Assembly: GCA_023653115.1 (NCBI GenBank)
Contig: JAMNXO010000005.1
Span: 1 to 64,000, forward strand
DNA length: 64,000 nucleotides
DNA from: Erythrobacter sp.
GTDB taxonomy: Bacteria > Pseudomonadota > Alphaproteobacteria > Sphingomonadales > Sphingomonadaceae
Reading direction: 5' to 3'
The position numbers were made by a program, and so were the translations under genes. The notes under the pieces were generated by a model. It worked only from the letters and a program-made list of their open reading frames with translations. It was not told the origin of the DNA and ran no database searches. Positions 6,417 to 15,682 of this stretch are shown piece after piece (within the stretch, counting starts at the first letter, position 1; the number at the start of each line of letters is the position of its first letter).

Positions 6417-8825
6417 TCAGTGCGCGGTTGGCACCTCTGATCCGGCAGGATTTGCAGCCGCAGGTGCAGCGCCCGGCTGGCTCGCCAGATCATCCGCCTC
6501 GGTCCACTCGATTGCGACCAGCGGCTCGGTCAGCGCGCGGGCCAGCACCTCGTCGACGTGCGACACCGGGATGATCTCCAGCCCGGTCTTGGCGTTGGCG
6601 GGGATCTCGGCCAGATCCTTCACGTTCTCCTCGGGGATGAGGACGATCTTGATCCCGCCGCGCAGGGCCGCAAGCAGCTTTTCCTTCAATCCGCCGATCG
6701 GCAGCACCCGGCCGCGCAGCGTGACCTCGCCGGTCATCGCGACATCGGGGCGCACCGGAATGCCGGTGAGGGTCGAGACGATCGAGGTGACCATCCCGAT
6801 GCCCGCGCTCGGCCCGTCCTTGGGCACCGCACCTTCGGGCAGGTGGATGTGGACGTTCTTGCGATTGAACAGGCTCGGCTTGATGCCATAGGCGGGCGCA
6901 CGGGCCTTCACGAAGCTGAAGGCCGCCGCGACGCTCTCGTTCATCACCTGGCCGAGCTTGCCCGTGGTCTTGACCTCGCCCTTGCCCGGGGTGGTGACAC
7001 TTTCGATGGTGAGCAATTCGCCGCCCACCGATGTCCAGGCCAGCCCCGTCACCGCGCCGACCTGCGCCTCTTCTTCCGAAACGCCGTGCTTGAACTTGCG
7101 CACGCCGGAGAAGTCGCCGAGGTTTTCGGGCGTGATTGTAATGCTGTCCGCCTGCTTTTCGAGGATCTTGCGCAGGGCCTTGCGGCACAGCTTGGCAATC
7201 TCGCGCTCGAGCGTGCGAACGCCGGCCTCGCGGGTGTAGTAGCGGATCAGATCGCGCAGGGCCTCTTCGGTGAGCGTGAATTCGCCCTTCTTCAGCCCGT
7301 GCGCCTTGATCTGCTTTTCAACCAGATGGCGCTGCGCGATTTCGACCTTTTCTTCCTCGGTATAGCCCTCCAGCCGGATGATCTCCATCCGGTCGAGCAG
7401 CGGCTGCGGTAGGTTCAGGCTGTTCGCCGTGCACACGAACATGATGTCCGACAGGTCGAGGTCGAGCTCGAGATAGTGATCTTGGAACTTGGCGTTCTGT
7501 TCGGGATCGAGCACTTCCAGCAGCGCCGAGGCCGGATCGCCGCGGAAATCCTGGCCCAGCTTGTCGATCTCGTCGAGCAGGAACAGCGGGTTCGACGTGC
7601 CAGCCTTGCGCAGATTGGCGACGATCTTGCCCGGCATCGAGCCAATATACGTGCGCCGGTGGCCGCGGATTTCGGCCTCGTCACGCACGCCGCCCAGCGA
7701 CTGGCGCACGAATTCGCGGCCCGTCGCCTTGGCGATCGACTTGCCGAGGCTGGTCTTGCCCACGCCCGGCGGGCCGACGAGACACAGGATCGGCCCCTTC
7801 AGCTTGTTGGTGCGCGCCTGCACTGCGAGATACTCGACGATGCGGTCCTTGACCTTCTCCAGCGCATAGTGATCGGCATCGAGCACGGCCTGCGCGCGCG
7901 CGATGTCCTTCTTCAGCTTCGATTTCTTGCCCCACGGCAGGCCGAGCAGCACATCGAGATAGTTGCGGATCACCGTGGCCTCGGCGCTCATCGGCTGCAT
8001 CGAGCGCAGCTTCTTCAGCTCGGCCTGGGCCTTGGCCTTGGCTTCCTTGGACAGCTTGGTCGTCTCGATCTTTTCGGCGAGTTCGGCGATTTCGTTGCCC
8101 TCGCCGTCATCGCCGCCGCCCAGCTCGCTCTGGATCGCCTTGAGCTGCTCGTTGAGGTAATATTCGCGCTGGGTCTTTTCCATCTGACGCTTCACGCGCC
8201 CGCGAATGCGGCGTTCGACCTGCAGCACCGACAGCTCGCCTTCCATGAAGGCCATGACCAGTTCGAGGCGCTTGAGCGGATTGGTCTCGGTCAGCAGGCC
8301 CTGCTTGTCCGACACCTTGGCGCTGATCGCAGCGGCGATGGTATCGGCAAGCTGCCCAGCATCATCGACCTCGCTCAGATCGACCCCGGCATCCTCGCCC
8401 ATCTTCTTGTTGAGCTTCACATATTCGCCGAACTGCTCAGTCACCTGCCGCATCAGCGCGGTGACTTCGCTGCCCGCAACCGTCTCGGCCTCGACCGGCT
8501 CGACTTCGGCAAGCAGGTAGGTGCCGACATCCTCGAGCGCGGAGAGCCGCGCGCGGGTCTGGCCTTCGACCAGCACGCGCACAGTGCCATCGGGCAGCTT
8601 CAAGAGCTGCAGCACCTGCGCGATGACGCCCACATCATACAGGTCATCGCCCTCAGGATCATCGCAGCCCGGATCAAGCTGGGCGATCAGGACGATATCC
8701 TTGGAGGCTTCCATCGCCGCTTCGAGCGCCGCCACCGACTTGTCGCGCCCCACAAACAGGGGGACGACCATGCCGGGGAACACCACGATGTCGCGCAAGG
8801 GGAGGAGAGGGTAAGTCTGGTTCAT
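6417..8825 (-). CDS. lon: ATP-dependent protease Lon
   Basis: Cytosolic AAA+ serine protease that degrades misfolded and regulatory proteins. From the chosen ATG ([20 protein letters not shown]) it is 802 aa, close to the family norm. Residues about 1-200 form the LON substrate-binding domain, a coiled-coil region follows, then Walker [10 protein letters not shown] (about 351-359), Walker [10 protein letters not shown] and the protease domain with catalytic Ser near 673 ([11 protein letters not shown]) and Lys near 714 ([14 protein letters not shown]). The frame stays open 25 codons upstream, but homologues start at the MNQTYP-like position. It is transcribed toward hup, the usual arrangement downstream of clpX in other genomes, although clpX is not here. 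All catalytic residues are intact. Confidence 0.97.
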   Translation of the reverse strand: MNQTYPLLPLRDIVVFPGMVVPLFVGRDKSVAALEAAMEASKDIVLIAQLDPGCDDPEGDDLYDVGVIAQVLQLLKLPDGTVRVLVEGQTRARLSALEDVGTYLLAEVEPVEAETVAGSEVTALMRQVTEQFGEYVKLNKKMGEDAGVDLSEVDDAGQLADTIAAAISAKVSDKQGLLTETNPLKRLELVMAFMEGELSVLQVERRIRGRVKRQMEKTQREYYLNEQLKAIQSELGGGDDGEGNEIAELAEKIETTKLSKEAKAKAQAELKKLRSMQPMSAEATVIRNYLDVLLGLPWGKKSKLKKDIARAQAVLDADHYALEKVKDRIVEYLAVQARTNKLKGPILCLVGPPGVGKTSLGKSIAKATGREFVRQSLGGVRDEAEIRGHRRTYIGSMPGKIVANLRKAGTSNPLFLLDEIDKLGQDFRGDPASALLEVLDPEQNAKFQDHYLELDLDLSDIMFVCTANSLNLPQPLLDRMEIIRLEGYTEEEKVEIAQRHLVEKQIKAHGLKKGEFTLTEEALRDLIRYYTREAGVRTLEREIAKLCRKALRKILEKQADSITITPENLGDFSGVRKFKHGVSEEEAQVGAVTGLAWTSVGGELLTIESVTTPGKGEVKTTGKLGQVMNESVAAAFSFVKARAPAYGIKPSLFNRKNVHIHLPEGAVPKDGPSAGIGMVTSIVSTLTGIPVRPDVAMTGEVTLRGRVLPIGGLKEKLLAALRGGIKIVLIPEENVKDLAEIPANAKTGLEIIPVSHVDEVLARALTEPLVAIEWTEADDLASQPGAAPAAANPAGSEVPTAH

Positions 8826-8986
8826 GTTGTCATATCCACGGCGTCCGATGGGGGGAACGCCTTCGCAGGGGAATATGGGTAGGCACCCCAAGGCCCGCAA
8901 TGGCCTGCGCGGGAGAAGCTGTGGAACAAGGGCAAGGCCTTAACCAAATGGCCCCATGCTGGGCATCCAGACTGCGAGAGGGTGCG

Positions 8987-9394
8987 ATGAAGACGATTGC
9001 ATGGTTGGTGGGCGGTTTCATGCTGCTCGGCCTGTCCGGAATGATCGAAGCCGTGGGCGATAGTGGCGCGACCGCCGCAGACCGCCTCCCGATCTACCTG
9101 TTCGCGCTGGCCGTACTGCTGGGCGCGCCGTTTTGCTTCTACAAGGCGATCCGCCGCGCCTTTGCCGGCACACGTAGCCGTAAGCCTGCGCCCTCCGCGC
9201 CCGAAAGCCCGCGCGCCGCACATCGCATCGTCGACGGGCCTGCGCCTGCCGAGAGCGGCGAATTCGACCCCGACGCGGCCTTCGCCCGCTACATGGAGAA
9301 GCGCGCCAGCCAGCCATCGGACACGCAGTTGGGCGAGGCCGCCCCGCCAAGCCCGCAACCCCCGCGCCCTAGCTTCGGGCGCAAGGTGGTTTAG
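8987..9394 (+). CDS. Hypothetical membrane protein
   Basis: A 135-aa protein, starting MKTIAWLVGGFMLLGLSGMI, with two membrane helices (about residues 3-22 and 38-57, IYLFALAVLLGAPFCFYKAI). A basic, Pro/Ala-rich cytoplasmic tail of about 75 residues follows, containing DPDAAFARYMEKR. The start is preceded by GAGAGGG. It is divergent from lon and convergent with ybaB, leaving only 10 bases between stops. The tail segment FDPDAAFARYMEKR is reminiscent of small alphaproteobacterial membrane proteins, but I recognise no named family. Confidence 0.65.
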   Translation: MKTIAWLVGGFMLLGLSGMIEAVGDSGATAADRLPIYLFALAVLLGAPFCFYKAIRRAFAGTRSRKPAPSAPESPRAAHRIVDGPAPAESGEFDPDAAFARYMEKRASQPSDTQLGEAAPPSPQPPRPSFGRKVV

Positions 9395-9404
9395 GCGCTA
9401 GGCC

Positions 9405-9746
9405 TCACCCCAGTCCGGGCAGGTTGAACCCCGGCGGCAGGCCCATCGAGGACTGCATGTCTTTCATCTGTTCGTTCGAGACACGGTCCGCCCGGTCGCG
9501 TGCGTCGTTGAAGGCGGCGGTGACCAGATCCTCCAGGATGCCCTTGTCATCCGAGTTCATCAGGCTGTCGTCGATCGCCACGCCGAGGATGCGGCCCTTG
9601 GCGCTGGCGCGAACCTTCACAAGGCCCCCGCCCGCCGTGCCTTCAACCTCGATGCTGTCGAGTTTTACCTGCATCTCGTTCATCTGCTTCTGGATGGTCT
9701 CGGCGGCCTGCTGGGCTGCCTTCATCATCTCTTCCATCGACTTCAT
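9405..9746 (-). CDS. ybaB: YbaB/EbfC nucleoid-associated protein
   Basis: A 113-aa YbaB/EbfC family protein that binds DNA as a tweezer-like dimer. The N-terminal helix (MEEMMKAAQQAAETIQKQMNEM), the conserved GGGLVKVRASAKGRILGVAID sheet region and the acidic LEDLVTAAFNDARDRA helix are all present, with a Met/Gly/Pro tail. The ATG at 9746 is chosen because GAGGAG stands nine bases upstream; an upstream TTG at 9788 would overlap the dnaX stop. It directly follows dnaX, the conserved recombination/replication pairing (dnaX-ybaB, often with recR next), but here the membrane-protein gene follows instead of recR. Confidence 0.93.
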   Translation of the reverse strand: MKSMEEMMKAAQQAAETIQKQMNEMQVKLDSIEVEGTAGGGLVKVRASAKGRILGVAIDDSLMNSDDKGILEDLVTAAFNDARDRADRVSNEQMKDMQSSMGLPPGFNLPGLG

Positions 9747-9759
9747 CGCAGGGGACTCC

Positions 9760-9794
9760 TCAATTCCAAGGGGGGGTGTCAATTCCAAGGGGGG
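9760..9794. repeat. Short near-tandem duplication across the dnaX stop
   Basis: TCAATTCCAAGGGGGG occurs at 9760-9775 and again at 9779-9794, a 19-base period. On the coding strand one copy encodes the last codons and stop of dnaX (PPWN-stop), and the other forms the leader of ybaB, merging into its GAGGAG ribosome-binding site. It looks like a local duplication that separated the two genes. Confidence 0.8.
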
Positions 9795-11575
9795 CGGGCC
9801 GCGCGGGCGACATTGCCCTCGGTCCCGAGCAATTCGGCCTCGGGGAAGGCCGTGAGTGCCGCTTGCACCAGCGGATCGGAGCGGACGCGCTGATCTTCGG
9901 CGGCAGCCTCGGATGCGGCCGCTTCGCGCAGGCTTGGCTGTGAGGCGCCCGTGCCGCGTTCAACCAGCCAGCGCTTGCCGGTCAGCTTGAACAGCGCCTC
10001 GCGGATATCGGGCGCGGGATCGTCGGGGAAGCTGTCGGCCTGTTCGTAGACCAGCCGTTCGGGCGCCAGTTCGATCACCCGCACGCGGTCGCGCATCATC
10101 TGGGCAACCCGCAGCTGGCCCGCCGCATCAATCTGATCGACCAACGCAGCCCAATCCTGAGCGGGCGCGGCGGCGGCGCTCGGAGCAGCAGGCGCAGGCG
10201 CATCACCGGAGGCTGCGGGCGCTGGCGCTGCGGCAAAACCGCTCGCCGCCAACTCCTCGATCCGCTTCGCCAGCTTGCCCGGATCAGGCATCTGGCCAGC
10301 GTGAAGGATGCGCAGCAACGCCATCTGCAGCGAGACCAGCGGATCGGGCGCGGTGCGCACTTCGTCATGGCCCTTGAGCAGCAATTGCCACAGCCGGTGC
10401 AGCTCTCCCGCCCCCAGACGCGCCGCGAAATCACCGAGCGCGGCGCGTTCTTCCTCGGCCGGGGCATCGGGCTCGCCGCCCGAGACCTGCGCCAGCGTAA
10501 CGCGGTGGGTGAGGTCCATCAGCGCGCGCATCAGCGCCAGCGGTTCGACCCCGAGCGCATATTGCTCGTCCACCGCCGCCAGCAGCGCCTTGGCGTCGCC
10601 TTCGAGCAGGTGACCCAGCACGCGGCGCTGGGCGCTCTTGTCAGCGAGGCCGAGCATATCGCGCACCCGCGCGCCCGATACCTTGCCCTCGCCGTCCAGG
10701 TCGGCATGGGCAATTGCCTGATCGAGGATCGACAAACCGTCGCGCACTGATCCTTCCGCCGCAGCCGCGATAATCGCCAGCGCCTCGCCCTCGGCCTCGA
10801 CCCCTTCGAGGCGGCAGACCTTGGCGAAATGTTCGGCCAACATCGGCGCGGGGATCCGGCGCAAGTCGAACCGCTGGGTGCGGCTCAGCACTGTCACCGG
10901 CAACTTGTCGACTTCGGTGGTGGCGAACAAGAATTTGACGTGCGGCGGCGGTTCCTCAAGTGTCTTGAGCAAAGCGTTGAAAGCATTGCGCGACAGCATG
11001 TGGACTTCGTCGATGATATAGATCTTGTAGCGCGCCGAGACAGCCGCATAACGCACCTGCTCGATGATCTCGCGCACGTCGTCGACACCGGTGTTCGAGG
11101 CCGCGTCCATTTCGATCACATCGATATGGCGGCCTTCCGCAATCGCGGTGCAGGGCTCGCACTGCCCGCATGGATCGATCGTCGGCCCGCCCTGCCCGTC
11201 CGGCCCGATGCAGTTCAGCGCCTTGGCGATCAGCCGCGCGGTCGAGGTTTTGCCGACCCCGCGCACGCCGGTCATCAGGAAGGCGTGCGCCAGCCGGTCA
11301 CGCGCGATGGCGTTGGCAAGGGTGCGCACCATCGCCTCCTGCCCGATCAGCTCCGAGAATGTCTGCGGGCGATATTTGCGCGCCAGCACACGGTAGGGCT
11401 GGTTGCTGGCGACCGGCGCGGGAGTGGGTGCGGGAGTCGGCGCAGGTTCTGGCGCTGCGGCAGCCGGCGGCGGTGGCGCAGGATCACCGAACAACACGTT
11501 CTGCCCCGCCGCCTCCAATTCGGCAGCGGTCGGGCCGGGTTCGTCCTCGGGCAGTTCGGGATCGGAATCGCTCAT
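9779..11575 (-). CDS. dnaX: DNA polymerase III subunit gamma/tau
   Basis: Clamp-loader ATPase of the replicase. Of 598 aa, the first about 58 are an acidic then Pro/Ala-rich extension with PAPTPAPTPAPV repeats, seen in alphaproteobacterial DnaX. The ATPase core begins at YRVLARKYRPQTFSELIGQ, with Walker A GVRGVGKTS (103-111), the zinc-binding Cys122, 136, 139 and 142, and the DEVHMLS Walker B. Domain III and a tau-like C terminus of about 200 residues (Ala/Pro linker, then the polymerase-binding part) follow. No obvious frameshift signal for a short gamma form was found. It lies between the SRP RNA and ybaB on one strand. Confidence 0.96.
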   Translation of the reverse strand: MSDSDPELPEDEPGPTAAELEAAGQNVLFGDPAPPPPAAAAPEPAPTPAPTPAPVASNQPYRVLARKYRPQTFSELIGQEAMVRTLANAIARDRLAHAFLMTGVRGVGKTSTARLIAKALNCIGPDGQGGPTIDPCGQCEPCTAIAEGRHIDVIEMDAASNTGVDDVREIIEQVRYAAVSARYKIYIIDEVHMLSRNAFNALLKTLEEPPPHVKFLFATTEVDKLPVTVLSRTQRFDLRRIPAPMLAEHFAKVCRLEGVEAEGEALAIIAAAAEGSVRDGLSILDQAIAHADLDGEGKVSGARVRDMLGLADKSAQRRVLGHLLEGDAKALLAAVDEQYALGVEPLALMRALMDLTHRVTLAQVSGGEPDAPAEEERAALGDFAARLGAGELHRLWQLLLKGHDEVRTAPDPLVSLQMALLRILHAGQMPDPGKLAKRIEELAASGFAAAPAPAASGDAPAPAAPSAAAAPAQDWAALVDQIDAAGQLRVAQMMRDRVRVIELAPERLVYEQADSFPDDPAPDIREALFKLTGKRWLVERGTGASQPSLREAAASEAAAEDQRVRSDPLVQAALTAFPEAELLGTEGNVARAARPPWN

Positions 11576-11640
11576 GGCGCAAAGCTAGGCGCTCGGGCCT
11601 CGTTTGTCATGCTGCGCATGGCCGCGAATGTGGTGGAAAA

Positions 11641-11726
11641 GGAGCCGGGCGACCCGCCGCAATCCACCTGAGCTGCTTCCTTCCGGACCTGACTCGGTGA
11701 GCGGACGCAAACGTCCACCCGACTCC
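11641..11726 (-). ncRNA. ffs: Small signal recognition particle RNA (4.5S type)
   Basis: The minus strand contains the SRP RNA domain IV signature GGTCCGGAAGGAAGCAGC, whose hairpin binds Ffh, with symmetrical-loop and GGAA tetraloop bases intact. The ends pair as GGAGTCGGG with CCCGGCTCC, giving an about 86-nt bacterial small-type RNA, and the 3' end runs into TTTT (11637-11640 on the other strand). It stands directly upstream of dnaX, a conserved alphaproteobacterial order. Confidence 0.93.
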
Positions 11727-11734
11727 CGAATGCG

Positions 11735-11763
11735 CATATGGCGCGGCGGACAGGAAAAATCAA
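11735..11763 (-). promoter_or_regulatory. Candidate promoter of the SRP RNA gene
   Basis: On the minus strand TTGATT (11758-11763) and CATATG (11735-11740) are separated by 17 bases and end about eight bases before the predicted RNA 5' end. The -35 overlaps the last codons of the complex I subunit gene. Spacing supports it; the -10 match is weak. Confidence 0.4.
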
Positions 11764-11764
11764 C

Positions 11765-12043
11765 TCAGCGAAAATTATCCGCGTAGGCCTGCAGTTTGAG
11801 CCGCTTGGGCGGGGTCGCGTGCACGCGCGCGGTGATGCTGTATTTTTCGGCATAGGCCTTGGCCGCGTCCTTCGAGGGGAAGGTGAGCTTGACCTGCGAC
11901 TGCGTGTCGGCCGAGCCGGTCCACCCCATCAGGGGATCGGCAAACCGCATCGCCGACTGTTCGAATTCGAGCACCCACGCATCGGTGTGGGCCTTGCCGG
12001 ACTGCATGGCGTGCTTGGGCTGCTGGTAAATTCTTGCGGTCAT
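11765..12043 (-). CDS. NADH:ubiquinone oxidoreductase accessory subunit, NDUFS4-like (ETC complex I subunit)
   Basis: A 92-aa protein of the ETC_C1 NDUFS4 family, a small accessory subunit of respiratory complex I found in alphaproteobacteria and mitochondria. It starts MTARIYQQPKHAMQSGKAHT and carries the family core WVLEFEQSAMRFADPLMGWT followed by FPSKDAAKAYAEKY. It acts on the cytoplasmic peripheral arm near the NADH dehydrogenase module. The gene is not next to a nuo operon here, as is usual. Its 5' leader is occupied by a palindromic dispersed repeat (12055-12122). Confidence 0.92.
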   Translation of the reverse strand: MTARIYQQPKHAMQSGKAHTDAWVLEFEQSAMRFADPLMGWTGSADTQSQVKLTFPSKDAAKAYAEKYSITARVHATPPKRLKLQAYADNFR

Positions 12044-12054
12044 TCTTGTTTTCG

Positions 12055-12122
12055 ATCCTCGCTCACGCGGCCTAGCGGCCGCATCGCTGCGAGCGGCCGG
12101 TCGGCCTTGCGGGTCGCTTCGC
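12055..12122. repeat. Dispersed palindromic intergenic repeat, copy A
   Basis: A 68-base GC-rich element with several self-complementary blocks (GCGGCCTAGCGGCCGC is a near-perfect palindrome, and CGGCC-TCGG pieces follow). It aligns over nearly its whole length with 39843-39909 at roughly 85 percent identity by eye. It lies between hrpB and the complex I subunit gene, outside coding sequence. It behaves like a REP-type element. Confidence 0.75.
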
Positions 12123-12154
12123 GCCCCGAAATGTGCCTCGCCGATAGCGTAATC

Positions 12155-14584
12155 CTATTCCCGGTTAAACGCATTTTTGGTCTTCATGCTCGGCTTTTCG
12201 AGCCACGGCTGATCGGGCCAGCGGTGCTTGGGATAGCGGCCCTTCATGTCTTTCACCACATCGGCCCAGCTGCCGCGCCAGAAGCCGGGCAGATCGCGGG
12301 TCGACTGCACGGGCCGCCCGCCGGGGCTGGTGAGCTTCAGTAGGAGCGGGGTGGCGCCGATCATCGGGTGGCTGTCCAACCCGAACACGCCCTGCACCCG
12401 CACCTCCACACTCGGCGCATCATCGCCGGCATAGTCGATGGCGTGGCGGGTATCGGCGGGCGAGGTGAAATGGGTCGGCGCGGCGCGGTCGAGCGCTTGC
12501 CGCTCGTTCCAGTCGAGCAGGCTCAGCGCGCTTTCCGCAAAGCGGTGCGGCGGCAGGCCAAGATCGCGCCGCCCGGCAAGCAGGGGGGCGAGCCAGTCGC
12601 CCGCACGGTCACGCAGGGCCTCGGGCGACAGCGCCGCAAGCCCGGCAAAGCGCGCACGGGCGAGGAAGCCTTCGGGCAGAACCTCCCCCAGCCTGTCCAA
12701 AGCCTTCTCCACAAGGATATCCACAAGCAGCGCGGGATCGGGCGCGGGTTCGGGGACGCTGGCGAGCACGATCGCCCCAAGCCGCCGTTCGCGCCGGGCT
12801 TCGATCCGATCTTTTTCGCTATTCCAGCGGGTTGTCACGCGTTCCTGTAACTCGCTGGCAAATAGCGCCGGAATGCGTTCGGCAGCGATTTGCGCGCCCG
12901 CGGTGATGCGTGCGCCCTTGGCCTGGCCTTGCGCATCGCCGATCACGATCCATTCGGCACGCGCCAGCGGCGAGACGGGATCTAGCTGGTAGCCGCGCCC
13001 GCCTGCGCTCAGCCAGTGTTCTCCGCCCTGATCGCGGCGACGCGCGACAAACTCGGGCCGCGCCAGCGCCAGCGCCTCGGCGGCATCTGCTGCGGGGGTT
13101 TGCCCGATAACTTGGACGAGCTTGGCCGCCTGCTTCGCCCAGCCAGCGGCAATCCGCGCCGCAGCCACCGAGCGCGGTGCACGATCGCCGCGCCAGCGCG
13201 CGAGACGCTGCGCCAGGTCCTCTCCGCGCCCGCCCAGCCCGCGCTCCTGCAACAGCATAACCAGGCGCGCGGCTTCCTCGCCGCAGCCGGCCTGCGCACC
13301 GTGGAGCACCGCCGCGGCCTGATCGGGCGCCATCGGCAGGCTGGCAATCGCCTCGCCCAGCGGCGTGATCCGTCCGCTCGCATCGAGCGCGCCGAGCGCC
13401 GCCAACGCGCTGCGCGCTGCGGCTACCGAAGCCTCGGGCGGCGGATCGAGCCAGGGCAGCGCCGCGGGGTTCGCTGTTCCCCACTTGGCAAGCCGCAGCA
13501 GCAGCGGCGCAAGATCGGCCTGCAGGATTTCGGCGGGTGTGAATTCCGGGCGGCCGGCGTGGCCAGCCTCTTCCCACAAGCGGTAAGCGCCCCCCGGCCC
13601 CTGCCGCCCCGCACGCCCGGCCCGTTGCGCCGCCGAGGCCTGTGATGCGCGGCGGGTGACTAGATGCGTAGTGCCCGCCGCACGGTCAAACTCGGCGAGG
13701 CGGGCGAGGCCACTGTCGACCACCACGCTCACCCCGTCCAAGGTCAAAGACGTTTCGGCAATCGCGGTGGCAAGCACGATGCGGCGGCGCCCCTCGGGGT
13801 CGCGGCGGATGGCGAGGCGCTGGGCGGCGGGTTCGATCTGGCCGTGAAGCGGATGGATCGGCACATCGGGCAAGCGCGCTTCTAGCCGTTCACGCACCCG
13901 CTCGATCTCGCGCACGCCGGGCAGGAAGGCGAGGATATCGCCCGCCGCGTCGCGCCATGCGGTCATTACCGCAGAGGCCATCCGATCCTCGATTGGCAGC
14001 GAAGCATCGCCGCCAAGCCATTTTATCTCCAGCGGAAAACTGCGCCCCTCGCTGACAATCACCGGCGCATGATCACCCAAGAGCCGCGCAAAGCGCGCCC
14101 CGTCGATGGTCGCCGACATCACCAGCACCCGCAGATCCTCGCGCAGCACGGCGCGGGTTTCGAGCGCCAAGGCGAGGCCCAGATCGCTGTCGAGCGCGCG
14201 TTCATGCGCCTCGTCGAACAACAGCGCCGAAACGCCGGGAAGCTCCGGATCCTCGACCAGCCGGTTGACCAGAATCGCCTCGGTGACGACGAGGATGCGC
14301 GTGCGGGCGGAGACCTTGCTGTCGAGCCGGGTCATGTAGCCCACGGTCTCGCCGGGCGCTTCGCCCAGCATCTCGGCCATGCGCTCAGCGGCGGCGCGGG
14401 CGGCCACGCGGCGGGGGGAGGTCAGGATGATCTGGCCGTTACACCACGGCTCTTGCAGCAGATCCGGGGCGACAGCCGTGGTCTTCCCCGCCCCCGGCGG
14501 CGCCACCAGCACGCCCACACCGGTCCCCGCCAGAGCGGCGCGGATTTCCGGCAGGACTGCGTGGATGGGCAGGTCGGGGTTCAT
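12155..14584 (-). CDS. hrpB: ATP-dependent RNA helicase HrpB
   Basis: DEAH-box helicase of the HrpB family, 809 aa from the chosen ATG (MNPDLPIHAVLPEIRAALAG), a normal length. Motifs in order: Walker A VAPPGAGKTT, TSPRRVAARAAAERM (Ia), LFDEAHERALDSDLGL (II), MSATIDG (III), then ATAIAETSLTLDGVSVVVDSG and QRAGRAGRQGPGGAYRLW (V and VI), HA2-like region and the HrpB-specific C terminus ending in a GSWADVVKDMKGRYPKHRWP block. Function in RNA metabolism is poorly defined even in the family. An upstream 50-codon open extension is basic and low in conservation, and was rejected as start. It begins 19 bases after the prenyl synthase gene. Confidence 0.94.
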   Translation of the reverse strand: MNPDLPIHAVLPEIRAALAGTGVGVLVAPPGAGKTTAVAPDLLQEPWCNGQIILTSPRRVAARAAAERMAEMLGEAPGETVGYMTRLDSKVSARTRILVVTEAILVNRLVEDPELPGVSALLFDEAHERALDSDLGLALALETRAVLREDLRVLVMSATIDGARFARLLGDHAPVIVSEGRSFPLEIKWLGGDASLPIEDRMASAVMTAWRDAAGDILAFLPGVREIERVRERLEARLPDVPIHPLHGQIEPAAQRLAIRRDPEGRRRIVLATAIAETSLTLDGVSVVVDSGLARLAEFDRAAGTTHLVTRRASQASAAQRAGRAGRQGPGGAYRLWEEAGHAGRPEFTPAEILQADLAPLLLRLAKWGTANPAALPWLDPPPEASVAAARSALAALGALDASGRITPLGEAIASLPMAPDQAAAVLHGAQAGCGEEAARLVMLLQERGLGGRGEDLAQRLARWRGDRAPRSVAAARIAAGWAKQAAKLVQVIGQTPAADAAEALALARPEFVARRRDQGGEHWLSAGGRGYQLDPVSPLARAEWIVIGDAQGQAKGARITAGAQIAAERIPALFASELQERVTTRWNSEKDRIEARRERRLGAIVLASVPEPAPDPALLVDILVEKALDRLGEVLPEGFLARARFAGLAALSPEALRDRAGDWLAPLLAGRRDLGLPPHRFAESALSLLDWNERQALDRAAPTHFTSPADTRHAIDYAGDDAPSVEVRVQGVFGLDSHPMIGATPLLLKLTSPGGRPVQSTRDLPGFWRGSWADVVKDMKGRYPKHRWPDQPWLEKPSMKTKNAFNRE

Positions 14585-14603
14585 CACCCCGCCGTTACCG
14601 CGA

Positions 14604-15614
14604 TCAATGCCCGCGCGCGACCGCGAATTGCGCCGCTTCGGCCATCGCCGCACGTGCCTTGCCATCGGGGAAGATCGAGATCGCATCGATCGCGCGGTGC
14701 GCAAAGTGGCGGGCGCGGTCGCGGGTATCCTCAAGCGCGTTGTGCTTGCCGATCAACGCAATCGCGTGGGCAAGATCATCGTCCGACGAACGGTGCCCGA
14801 TGATCGCGTCCTTCCAGAACTTGCGCTCTTCCTCGTTGCCGCGGGCATAGGCGAGGATCACCGGCAGCGTCATCTTGCCTTCGCGGAAATCGTCGCCCTG
14901 CTGCTTGCCCATTTCGGCGGCATCGGAATCGTAGTCGATCGCATCATCGACCAGCTGGAAGGCGACGCCAAGGTTGCGACCATAGGCTTCGAGCGCGTGC
15001 TCCTGCTCCTCGGAGCATTCGGCCACCACTGCGCTAATCTGGCTGGCAGCGGCAAACAGCGCCGCGGTTTTCGCGCCGATGATGTGGAGATATTGCTCTT
15101 CGCTGGTCGCGATCTGGCGCTGGGCCGAAAGCTGCGACACCTCGCCTTCCGCGATGATCGCGCTCGCGCGGCTGAGGATCGAGAGCACCTTCAAGGAGCC
15201 ATCCTCGGTCATCAGTTCAAATGCACGGCTGAACAGGAAATCGCCGACCAGCACCGTGGCCGGATTGCCGAAGATGATGTTGGCCGCCGCCTTGCCGCGC
15301 CGCAACTCGCTGCCGTCAACCACATCATCGTGCAGCAGCGTGGCGGTGTGGATGAACTCCACCGCAGCGGCGAGCTTGTAATGGCGCGTGCCTTTGTAGC
15401 CGACCAGTTCCGCGCCCGCGAGCGTCAGCATCGGGCGCAGCCGCTTGCCCCCGCCCGAGATCAAATGCCCGGCGAGGCGCGGGATCAGCGGGATCTCGCT
15501 CTGCATCCGGTCAAGGATCACGGCGTTGACGGAATTCATGCCCGCCGCTGTCAACGACAGCATGGGATCGAGCGTTGGTGCCTTACGTGGCAGGGGAATG
15601 ACTTCGGCCGTCAT
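14604..15614 (-). CDS. ispB: Long-chain polyprenyl diphosphate synthase (ubiquinone side chain)
   Basis: Trans-isoprenyl diphosphate synthase that elongates allylic diphosphates with isopentenyl diphosphate to make the ubiquinone side chain (probably decaprenyl in this group). Both aspartate-rich motifs are seen: LLHDDVVDGSELRRGKAAAN and QLVDDAIDYDSDAAEMGKQQ, with GGGKRLRPML and the second-motif lysine region GDDFREGKMTLPVI. The start is set at the ATG at 15614 (MTAEVIPLPRKAP); a TTG 13 codons upstream is possible. Length is 336 aa. It is divergent from the chorismate mutase gene. The family is certain; chain length is not readable from sequence. Confidence 0.93.
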   Translation of the reverse strand: MTAEVIPLPRKAPTLDPMLSLTAAGMNSVNAVILDRMQSEIPLIPRLAGHLISGGGKRLRPMLTLAGAELVGYKGTRHYKLAAAVEFIHTATLLHDDVVDGSELRRGKAAANIIFGNPATVLVGDFLFSRAFELMTEDGSLKVLSILSRASAIIAEGEVSQLSAQRQIATSEEQYLHIIGAKTAALFAAASQISAVVAECSEEQEHALEAYGRNLGVAFQLVDDAIDYDSDAAEMGKQQGDDFREGKMTLPVILAYARGNEEERKFWKDAIIGHRSSDDDLAHAIALIGKHNALEDTRDRARHFAHRAIDAISIFPDGKARAAMAEAAQFAVARGH

Positions 15615-15682
15615 AGGCGTCAGGCTGTAGGGTGCCGCCAGCGTGCTTGGCAAGCGCAGAATTGCTGCTAGTTTCGCGCCCC

